This document shows positions 57,599 to 64,000 of a stretch of 64,000 nucleotides of DNA, piece by piece. Position numbers and translations under genes: made by a program. Within the stretch, counting starts at the first letter, position 1; every line of letters begins with the position of its first letter. The notes below the pieces were generated by a model, which was not told where the DNA came from, made no database searches, and was given only the letters and a program-made list of their open reading frames with translations. The stretch is from an uncultured Flavobacteriales bacterium (GTDB taxonomy: Bacteria; Bacteroidota; Bacteroidia; Flavobacteriales; BACL11): NCBI GenBank assembly GCA_905612305.1, contig CAJQRK010000027.1:1-64000 (forward strand), written 5' to 3'.

Positions 57599-58678
57599 AT
57601 GCAAAAAATAAAACCCTTTATAATAATTATAATTTTGCTTTTATCTTTAACCGTAAAAGCACAATGTAATTATAATCTTGATAATTATTCTTATATTGAT
57701 TGTTATGGTGATAATACAGGAGTGATTGATGTTACTATAAGTCCTAATACAAGTTATTGGTGGACAGGCGAAGGAGGATTTAACTCTACTTCATCAAGTT
57801 TAAATAACTTATTAGCTGGAGATTATATTTTGCATATTATGCGTAATTTAATTCCTGGAGACACAAGCTCATCACTTATTTGTTATGCATTTGATACTTT
57901 AACAATTAAACAAACTATTGAATTTTCAGCTAGTTTTGTGCTTTCTAATATGTGTAATGTAAATGATTCAGCAGATGTTGTTACAACAATTTTTGGAGGG
58001 ACACCACCATATACAACTTTATGGAGTACTGGCGATACGTCAAGAAACACAACCAATCTGGCTCAAAATTCTGGATCACCCTATACGCTTACAATTACTG
58101 ATAAGAACAATTGCATGAATGATCATTATTTGACAGTAAATACCACCTTAGCAATGATTCCATTTATGTCTTCTACGGGTGTAATTTGTAAAGATGATAA
58201 TAGCGGATCTGCTAGCGTTTTTGTTACTCAAGGAACCTCTCCCTTTCAATTTCAATGGTCAACATTACCACCCGTTACAGAAAATGGATTGGAATCTAAG
58301 ATAGATGGATTGTATCCTGGAACATATGCGGTGATGATTATTGATGATATGGGTTGTATTACTCAGGCTACGATTGATGTAAAATCAGATCCCTCAATTT
58401 GTTTAACAATATATAAAGCATTTTCGCCAAATGATGATGCTGTTAATGAATTTTGGGAGATAGAAAATATAAATTTATATCCAGAAGCATTAGTTTTAGT
58501 GTATGATAGAAACGGAAGTCAGGTATACAGAAGAAGAAATTATGAGAATGCAGAAGGACAAGCTTTTGGAGGAAAAGATCAACAGGGAAGAGAATTACCC
58601 TCAGGAACTTATTACTATGTGATTGACTTGGAGAATGGGGATAAAGTATCTCAAGGGACCGTAACAATTGCAAGGTAA
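57599..58678 (+). CDS. Gliding-motility-type protein with T9SS type B sorting domain
   Basis: 359 aa. Signal peptide MQKIKPFIIIIILLLSLTVKAQ. Two SprB-like repeats (DCYGDNTGVIDVTI ... GDYILHI; CKDDNSGSASVFVTQGTSPFQFQWS ... PGTYAVMI) precede the type B C-terminal domain: YKAFSPNDDAVNEFWEIENI, LVYDRNGSQVYRR, LPSGTYYYVIDL, KVSQGTVTIAR. Should be exported by T9SS and held at the cell surface. It ends in a 1-base overlap with the PorP/SprF gene. Confidence 0.9.
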   Translation: MQKIKPFIIIIILLLSLTVKAQCNYNLDNYSYIDCYGDNTGVIDVTISPNTSYWWTGEGGFNSTSSSLNNLLAGDYILHIMRNLIPGDTSSSLICYAFDTLTIKQTIEFSASFVLSNMCNVNDSADVVTTIFGGTPPYTTLWSTGDTSRNTTNLAQNSGSPYTLTITDKNNCMNDHYLTVNTTLAMIPFMSSTGVICKDDNSGSASVFVTQGTSPFQFQWSTLPPVTENGLESKIDGLYPGTYAVMIIDDMGCITQATIDVKSDPSICLTIYKAFSPNDDAVNEFWEIENINLYPEALVLVYDRNGSQVYRRRNYENAEGQAFGGKDQQGRELPSGTYYYVIDLENGDKVSQGTVTIAR

Positions 58679-59589
58679 TGAGAAAAATAATTGTAATTTT
58701 TTGTATAGTAACAGCAGTTGTTGCAAAGGCACAACAAGAACCAATTTTTACCCAATACTATGTAAACGATATGATCTTTAATCCTGCAATTTCTGGCAGT
58801 AAAACCTATAATTCTTTTATCATTCAAACTAGAAAGCAATGGCTAGGATTTGACGGAGCACCATTAACCACAAACATATCTTATCATGGGGCACTAAATA
58901 ATCGTTCAGCAATTGGAGGATATTTAATGTTTGATAAAGCATATCCATCTACGCAAGGAAGCTTACATTTAAATTATGCATATCATATTCCTTTAGATTA
59001 CGAAAGGGTGTATTTCTCATTTGGCTTAGGGGCAAAATTAATGTACTATAATTTAGATTTTAATGAAGGAGAATTGCCGCCTGGACAAGACAATGCTTTT
59101 TCAACAAATGCGTATGACAAATTATTAGGAGATGCATCATCTGGCGTATATCTTTATGGCAGGAATTTTCATCTAGGATATTCAGTTACTAACTTGTTAC
59201 AATCGTCATTTAAAACTCCAGTGAATACAAGCTTTCCTAATTTGGAACTTAGAAATTACTATGGAATGGGGGCGTATAGGTTTGAAATAATAAATAATGA
59301 TTGGCAATTAGAGCCTTCTTTTTTAGTAAGAAAAATGGAGAATCGTCCTACTGTTTTAGATTTCTCAACAAGAATATTTTATTTTGAAACTACTTGGGGA
59401 GGATTCACATATCGAAATAATGGCACTTTAGTTTTCTGTTTTGGTTTTGGTTTTGGCAGTACGCATTTCTCTTATTCATACGATCATACTTTTACAGGCG
59501 AGATACAGCAATATACTTATGGTACACATGAAATTGGTATTGCATTTCGGATTGAAAGACTTGCCTCAAAAAGGCATATAGGTTTCTGA
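58678..59589 (+). CDS. Type IX secretion system PorP/SprF family membrane protein
   Basis: 303 aa outer membrane beta-barrel. Signal peptide ending AKAQ, then the family start QEPIFTQYYVNDMIFNPAISGSK, RKQWLGFDGAP and LGGYLMFDKA-like segments (IGGYLMFDKAYPSTQG). PorP/SprF proteins pair with type B T9SS substrates and aid their surface attachment. The overlap with the upstream type B gene fits that partnership. Confidence 0.93.
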   Translation: MRKIIVIFCIVTAVVAKAQQEPIFTQYYVNDMIFNPAISGSKTYNSFIIQTRKQWLGFDGAPLTTNISYHGALNNRSAIGGYLMFDKAYPSTQGSLHLNYAYHIPLDYERVYFSFGLGAKLMYYNLDFNEGELPPGQDNAFSTNAYDKLLGDASSGVYLYGRNFHLGYSVTNLLQSSFKTPVNTSFPNLELRNYYGMGAYRFEIINNDWQLEPSFLVRKMENRPTVLDFSTRIFYFETTWGGFTYRNNGTLVFCFGFGFGSTHFSYSYDHTFTGEIQQYTYGTHEIGIAFRIERLASKRHIGF

Positions 59590-59599
59590 GATTATTAAG

Positions 59600-60001
59600 A
59601 TGAGAAAAATAGAACATATTGGTATCGCCGTAAAGAATATTGAAGTGTCAAATAAAGTATTTGCTACTATTTTTGGGAAAGAAAATTATAAAGCTGAAAA
59701 AGTAGAATCAGAAGGAGTGGTAACCTCTTTTTTCCAGATTGGAGAAAGTAAAATTGAGTTAGTAGCCGCAACAAGTCTAGATAGCCCTATTGCAAAATAT
59801 TTGGGAAAAAATAGAGAAAGTCTTCATCATATTGCTTTTGCTGTTGAAGATATTGAAAAAGAAATGAAACGCTTGCAGAATGATGGCATCAGAACCTTGA
59901 ATGAGAATCCAAAAAAAGGAGCCGACAATAAACTAATTTGTTTTTTACACCCCAAGGATACTAATGGTGTTCTTATTGAGCTCTGTCAGGAAGTAAAGTA
60001 G
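59600..60001 (+). CDS. mce: Methylmalonyl-CoA epimerase
   Basis: 133 aa VOC-fold enzyme. Metal ligands in MRKIEHIGIAV, LHHIAFAVEDIEKE and GVLIELCQE; KIELVAATSLDSPIAKYLGK is typical. Links propionyl-CoA or succinyl-CoA metabolism. Its 3' end overlaps the HAD pseudogene by 29 bp. Confidence 0.92.
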   Translation: MRKIEHIGIAVKNIEVSNKVFATIFGKENYKAEKVESEGVVTSFFQIGESKIELVAATSLDSPIAKYLGKNRESLHHIAFAVEDIEKEMKRLQNDGIRTLNENPKKGADNKLICFLHPKDTNGVLIELCQEVK

Positions 60002-60592
60002 CAATTTCTTCTCCATTTTTTAAGTGATGAGTTTTTATCCCTAGTTTATTTGCACCATCAATATGCTGAGGGGAACCATCAATAAAAAATACCTTCTGTG
60101 CTTTTAAATTTTGTTCCTCTAGTATATATTCGAATATAGCAGCATTAGGTTTGCGCAAACCTACTTCATGCGACAAATACATTTTGTCAAATAAATTACA
60201 GAATTTTTTCCATTGCACTTTTACTATTTTCTTTTTAAAAGCATCAATATGAATAGCATTAGTATTGCTGAGCAGGTAAATTGAATACTCCTTTTTTAAA
60301 GATTTTATTATTGCCAAACGATTCTCAGGCAAATCCAGCAACATAGTATTCTAAGCTTCTGACACTCTATTAATACTAGCATTATTTGTTTATTGTTGTA
60401 ATTCCGAAAGAAATTTTTTGGCAGTTATATCGCCAGTTTCAATTTGATTAAACAAATTAGCTTGCACTTTTTTGGAATAAAAAGCAGATGCATTTTTTAC
60501 TCCTAATTTTGAAAGGAAACTATGGTATTTTGGTAGTTAATGTTGAGGATGACAGCTCCTAAATCAAAAATAATAGCTTTGATGTTTTTCAT
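59973..60592 (-). pseudogene. Broken HAD-superfamily phosphatase
   Basis: From an ATG at 60592 the minus strand reads MKNIKAIIFDLGAVILNINYQNT, the usual HAD start, then stops. Shifting frame gives SKLGVKNASAFYSKKVQANLF and IETGDITAKKFLSELQQ, then TAA, then NNASINRVSEA, then TAG (where Trp is expected). The frame then continues into the ORF at 60344 (TMLLDLPENRLAIIKSL, YLLSNTN, GLRKPNAAIF, VFFIDGSPQHIDGA). One frameshift and two stops make it non-functional, although the 123-codon remainder is open. Confidence 0.88.
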
Positions 60593-60625
60593 TCTGCAAA
60601 CTTGCAAATTATTGAACAATTTTGA

Positions 60626-60633
60626 TAGTTTTG
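60626..60633 (+). promoter_or_regulatory. -7 box (TAGTTTTG) for the CAU tRNA
   Basis: TAGTTTTG lies 17 nt before the tRNA 5' end; -33 at 21-nt spacing is uncertain. Confidence 0.45.
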
Positions 60634-60650
60634 CATTGCTTTTTTAAGCA

Positions 60651-60724
60651 GGGCCCATAGCTCAGCTGGTTAGAGCACTTGACTCATAATCAAGGGGTCG
60701 TTGGTTCAAGCCCAACTGGGCCCA
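60651..60724 (+). tRNA. tRNA with CAU anticodon (Ile2 or Met)
   Basis: 74 nt. Acceptor GGGCCCA/TGGGCCC, discriminator A. Anticodon stem CTTGA/TCAAG with loop CTCATAA. GACTCATAATC and GGTCGTTGGTTCAAGCC resemble the lysidine-modified tRNA-Ile2, but elongator Met cannot be excluded by eye. Not the initiator, since the acceptor is fully paired. Confidence 0.94.
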
Positions 60725-60725
60725 C

Positions 60726-60754
60726 AAAAAACCCACTCATATGAGTGGGTTTTT
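60726..60754. terminator. Bidirectional terminator between tRNA and esterase
   Basis: Palindrome ACCCACTCATATGAGTGGGT flanked by A-run and T-run; serves both convergent units. Confidence 0.88.
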
Positions 60755-60756
60755 AT

Positions 60757-61779
60757 TTATTTAAGAATGATTTTCTTCTCAACTGTACCGTCATCATAGA
60801 TGTAAAAGAGAGGTCTGTTTTTAGATTTTTCAGTATTTCTTCCTAATAAGTCAATTACTTTTGACAACCTCTTTTCATTTATAGTATTTTCAATCGTAGC
60901 TGTTGATGAGTTAATTAATCCGTTAATATCATATCTAGAAAAGAACTTCCAGATTTCAGTAGAAGCATGAATATCCATATTTCCCCATACTCCAGGCCAA
61001 TCATGATCTCCACCATATATTCTAAAATGTTCTGTTGTAATAGAATTCTCACCTCCATCAAATACAATATGTTCAGCAGTACTCCAGTCACCTAAAACCA
61101 AATCCGGAATAATCGTTGTGTCAGCAATTAGATTACAATTGTTATAATCTGCCCAATACTGAAGAACATCATAAATGGATTCTGTCCATGTTGGATCTCC
61201 AATATATGGTACTGTTTGATCACTAGTTCCATGGATTTGTAAAATAGGAGTAGGATGTTGAGGATTGCATGCGTTGTATGTTTGTGGAGTCATTGATCCT
61301 GTTACAGATGCAATAGCAGCTATTTTATCACTTGCTTGACAAGCAAGTAGAAAACTCATATATCCTCCGTTAGACATTCCGGTACTATATACTCTTGTAT
61401 CATCAATATTATATTCATTTGAAATAGAATCCAATAAACTGATACTGAAACCAACATCATCTGTTGTGCTTCCAGTAGTCCATCCACCAATATTCCAATG
61501 AGTTGTTCCCTGAAATAGGGTTCCTTGTGGATACACAACAATGAAACCTGCAGTATCTGAAATATAATTGAAATTAGTATAAGACATGACTGTACTTGCA
61601 TTAGAAGTGTAACCGTGAAAACAAAACACTAAAGGAATAGGAGTATTTACATTATACGAACTTGGAATATGTATAATATAATCTCTCTGCATGTTATCAT
61701 GTATTATACTTTTATTTAGAGTTTGTTGCCCAAACCCAATCATAGGCAAGCAAAGTAATATAAGTAGTAGTTTTTTCAT
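60757..61779 (-). CDS. Secreted esterase (PHB depolymerase/CE1-like)
   Basis: 340 aa alpha/beta hydrolase. Signal peptide MKKLLLILLCLPMIGFGQ. Oxyanion region PLVFCFHGYTSNAS, VYPQGT, nucleophile elbow STGMSNGGYMSFLLAC, Asp region HGTSDQTVPY and catalytic His in YGGDHDWPG. A C-terminal tail (KVIDLLGRNTE ... YIYDDGTVEKKIILK) resembles the end of T9SS type A domains without the YPNP part. May act on feruloyl or acetyl esters or polyesters. Last gene of a receptor-DUF4249-esterase operon. Confidence 0.88.
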   Translation of the reverse strand: MKKLLLILLCLPMIGFGQQTLNKSIIHDNMQRDYIIHIPSSYNVNTPIPLVFCFHGYTSNASTVMSYTNFNYISDTAGFIVVYPQGTLFQGTTHWNIGGWTTGSTTDDVGFSISLLDSISNEYNIDDTRVYSTGMSNGGYMSFLLACQASDKIAAIASVTGSMTPQTYNACNPQHPTPILQIHGTSDQTVPYIGDPTWTESIYDVLQYWADYNNCNLIADTTIIPDLVLGDWSTAEHIVFDGGENSITTEHFRIYGGDHDWPGVWGNMDIHASTEIWKFFSRYDINGLINSSTATIENTINEKRLSKVIDLLGRNTEKSKNRPLFYIYDDGTVEKKIILK

Positions 61780-61801
61780 TTAGTTAATCTATGGTTTTAA
61801 A
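61746..61801. repeat. Signal-peptide cassette matching 22161-22208
   Basis: The start of the esterase gene and the end of the preceding gap contain the 31-nt and 17-nt blocks also found at 22 kb. Here the copy is intact and in use. Confidence 0.75.
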
Positions 61802-62739
61802 TAAATTTGCTGTGCATTAGTTGATATTAAAACTCCTAAGCCATTCTTCACATTAGTATATACTGGAATAACCTCACCTCCAAATATACTCAACTCGCCT
61901 TTTTCACTATGATCTCCTAATGAATTATAATAACTATAAGTATCATCACTAAAAGTTGAGAACTCAATAATAATAGTATCACAATAAGCGTACTTAAGAT
62001 CTGATTGAACATCTAATGTGATTGTTTTTTGCTGACCATTAAACAAAGCATCATTAAAAACAACTCTATGACCAGAAAAGGTGTACCCTTCCCAAGGAAT
62101 ATCACCAGGAAATGAAGGGTCATTTGACATCATATGTGCATCTCCTCTATATCCCAACTCATGATCACCATCCTCATCTCTCCACTCTTTAGTGCAGGAA
62201 GAAAATACTTTTAGTCGGTAATAGTTCTGCTGATTAGCATTATCGTCAAAGCTAAAAGTCAATCCTATTTTATCTTCATGTGAAGTTGTGTCTACATCAA
62301 TATTATATACAGTAATATCATCCGGAATAAATGTTTCTGCTGAAATTGAGTTGTAATCCGAATGATTCACTTCCACCCTATAAGTTGAATTATGATCAGG
62401 AATGTAGTCGCTTTTGTAATAATACATTGCTAATGAATCGACATTATAATCATCATAATTCACATATATTAAATTTGTCATATCTGGCAATAAAGAATCT
62501 ATAAACTGATTTCCCTTATAAAGCAAAACATTGGCATTATTAATAAATGAAGGAACTGCATCGGAGAAAGCCCCTACCGAATGAGAGATAACTACTCGAG
62601 CATTAGTGTCAGTATCCAACAAACCATTTAAAACTAAAACAGGTTCATGTGGCGGAATATCTAAATCAATAACTGTTTCCATGTCACAGGAAACTATAAA
62701 CAAACTAAATAGGATAATAGGAAATATAATATTTTTCAT
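61789..62739 (-). CDS. DUF4249 family lipoprotein
   Basis: 316 aa. Lipoprotein signal MKNIIFPIILFSLFIVSC, then the family start METVIDLDIPPHEPVLVLNGLLD, VVISHSVGAFSDAV and repeated beta-strand segments to STNAQQIYLKP. DUF4249 proteins are surface partners of TonB-dependent receptors, apparently in the manner of SusD. The 2-nt gap to the upstream receptor supports this. Confidence 0.9.
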   Translation of the reverse strand: MKNIIFPIILFSLFIVSCDMETVIDLDIPPHEPVLVLNGLLDTDTNARVVISHSVGAFSDAVPSFINNANVLLYKGNQFIDSLLPDMTNLIYVNYDDYNVDSLAMYYYKSDYIPDHNSTYRVEVNHSDYNSISAETFIPDDITVYNIDVDTTSHEDKIGLTFSFDDNANQQNYYRLKVFSSCTKEWRDEDGDHELGYRGDAHMMSNDPSFPGDIPWEGYTFSGHRVVFNDALFNGQQKTITLDVQSDLKYAYCDTIIIEFSTFSDDTYSYYNSLGDHSEKGELSIFGGEVIPVYTNVKNGLGVLISTNAQQIYLKP

Positions 62740-62741
62740 AA

Positions 62742-64000
62742 TTAAAATTGTATTCGGTAAGAAATTGAAGGAATTATAGGGAAAAGTGAAACTTGTTTTG
62801 CAACCCTTTGATTATCCTCATAAGCAAGATAAGCAAAGAAAGGATTTTTTCTATTATATACATTATATGCCCCTAAAGATAGTGTGCTATCCCATTTTTT
62901 TCTTTTCTTATGCTTATTAATCCCAAAGTCTAATCTATGGTAGGCCGGTAATCTTGTTGAATTTCTATTACCATAAGATTCAACAAATTCAACAGACATT
63001 TGTTCATTATAGGGCTTAGTATGAGGCATCCCAACATAAACTCCTTGGGGGAAAGTAATAGCATTGCCTGTACCATACACCCAAGTAGCTCCAACATCCC
63101 ACTTCTCATTAAACTTATGCGATACTACCAATGAAAAATCGTACCTTCTATCATATTTATAGGGATACCACTCTCCAAAATTAATATTATCGAACCTTCT
63201 ATTCGACCAAGAAAGGGTATAGCCAATCCAACCGGTAGTCTTACCTTTCTTTTTTTGTAAAAAGAGTTCTACTCCATAAGATTCTCCTTCTCCACCTGTT
63301 TCTACAGCATTCTCCCAAGCTTCAGTACTTTCCAAATTAGAGTACCCCGCCTTGTAAGTAATTAAATTACCCATAGTTTTATAATAGCCTTCTAAGCTCA
63401 GCTCATAAGCCCCTTGAAATAAAAGAGTACTGATGCTCCCCGCCCATTGTTCAGATTTTTGGGAAGGCACACTGTCAATAGCTGGCACCCAAATATCACT
63501 CGGAAATCCTACTGAAGAATTAGATAGTAAATGAATATTCTGTTGCATCTTGGCATATGATGCTTTTATCGACCAATCTTCATTCAGTAAATATCTAGCT
63601 GACACTCTAGGCTGAAGACTGAAATTAGTTTTATTGTTGATCTTATCCAATAAACCAATATTTGCTGATGATGTGTTATTTGCTAATGAATAATAACCAA
63701 TATGCAACCCAATATTTGCTTTTAATCTACTTGTAATTTTTACATTATCTTCCACATAAAAAAACATTTCATGAACATTTGTGTTGCCAGAAAAGTTTAG
63801 TGTAGTGTCTAAAGAAAAATTCTGACTTGTATCTTCAGACACAATAGAAATATTTTGATTTATCTCTCCTGGAAAAAAATGATGATACGTATACGATGTC
63901 CCAAATTTAATATCATGATTAGGATTTAGCATATAATCAAAGTCTATTCTTCCACCAAGATCTTCAATTCCTGCTAGATAATCAAAATTAATAGCTGTAT
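62742..64000 (-). CDS. TonB-dependent receptor, C-terminal part (cut by window edge)
   Basis: The ORF-track entry begins at an internal Met at 63932, but the frame stays open to the window end (TAINFDYLAGIEDLGGRIDF), so the gene continues beyond 64000. 419 visible codons of barrel sequence: KANIGLHIGYYSLANN, VGFPSDIWVPAIDSV, SYGVELFLQKKKG, WIGYTLSWSNRRF, YDRRYDFSLVVSHKFN, RLPAYHRLDFGI, ISYRIQF at the end. The WVP...QS and GVELFLQKK blocks are typical of the DUF4249-associated receptor class. Plug and TonB box lie outside. Confidence 0.9.
   Translation of the reverse strand, partial: TAINFDYLAGIEDLGGRIDFDYMLNPNHDIKFGTSYTYHHFFPGEINQNISIVSEDTSQNFSLDTTLNFSGNTNVHEMFFYVEDNVKITSRLKANIGLHIGYYSLANNTSSANIGLLDKINNKTNFSLQPRVSARYLLNEDWSIKASYAKMQQNIHLLSNSSVGFPSDIWVPAIDSVPSQKSEQWAGSISTLLFQGAYELSLEGYYKTMGNLITYKAGYSNLESTEAWENAVETGGEGESYGVELFLQKKKGKTTGWIGYTLSWSNRRFDNINFGEWYPYKYDRRYDFSLVVSHKFNEKWDVGATWVYGTGNAITFPQGVYVGMPHTKPYNEQMSVEFVESYGNRNSTRLPAYHRLDFGINKHKKRKKWDSTLSLGAYNVYNRKNPFFAYLAYEDNQRVAKQVSLFPIIPSISYRIQF

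Noticed and set aside
57478-57669. 63-aa ORF at the tRNA-Cys
   Set aside because: Reads through the tRNA and its terminator.
60345-60650. A gene-free stretch as a possible regulatory region
   Set aside because: Most of it is the frameshifted 5' part of the HAD pseudogene; only the last ~50 nt are tRNA promoter.

Overview
The window is a contiguous chromosomal segment of a low-GC member of the Bacteroidota, most likely a marine Flavobacteriales-type organism. Supporting signs are SusC/TonB-type receptors, type IX secretion (T9SS) C-terminal sorting domains on several exported proteins, a PorP/SprF protein, DUF4249 and DUF4296 lipoproteins, a long-form three-domain IspG, and promoters of the Bacteroidota type (TTG, 16-19 nt, TAnnTTTG). 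The family-level placement is inference. There is no rRNA, CRISPR array, insertion sequence, integrase or phage module. About 60 protein genes, four tRNA genes, two decayed genes and one truncated duplicate gene can be supported.

Left part (1-13 kb): tyrS (its last few codons lie outside the window), an SDR-family reductase, a DUF4296 lipoprotein, a small cysteine-rich lipoprotein, a minus-strand acs / DPM1-like glycosyltransferase / dihydroorotase group, then a plus-strand surface cluster. That cluster holds a lamin-tail T9SS protein, a TonB-dependent receptor and a T9SS-exported phospholipase D-fold enzyme, and may process extracellular polymers. 13-20 kb is a minus-strand biosynthesis run: pepA, pdxA, then yceD-rpmF-plsX-fabH-accB-accC (fatty-acid initiation linked to ribosomal protein L32). 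Divergent from it are mqnC (futalosine route to menaquinone) and ribE.

Middle (22-41 kb): an OmpA-like lipoprotein, a YXWGXW protein and a DUF502 membrane protein, followed by the most unusual structure here. This is a tandem duplication of [DUF502 3' end - PNGase F-like T9SS protein - ispG 5' part]. It left a truncated ispG copy fused to a DUF502 tail, and two strongly diverged PNGase F-like paralogues, one with an added LamG domain. Then come purT with tRNA-Ser, ansA, tatD, a family 9 glycosyltransferase, and a TonB receptor-kdsB-SPOR protein-thioesterase run.

Right part (41-64 kb): a dprA pseudogene that has lost its catalytic fold, gdhA, kbl, the ribosomal/translation block rplM-rpsI-rpsB-tsf-pyrH-frr, an RND/MMPL exporter, rmlA, a polyprenyl synthase, a C-terminal processing protease and dCMP deaminase. 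These are followed by tRNA-Leu, prs-rplY-pth (pth contains a perfect 16-bp hairpin), tRNA-Cys, a T9SS type B substrate with its PorP/SprF partner, methylmalonyl-CoA epimerase, a broken HAD phosphatase, a CAU tRNA, and an esterase / DUF4249 / TonB-receptor operon running off the right edge. No clearly new defence or mobile system was found. The best leads are the tandem duplication, the surface enzyme clusters, the two pseudogenes and the pth hairpin.
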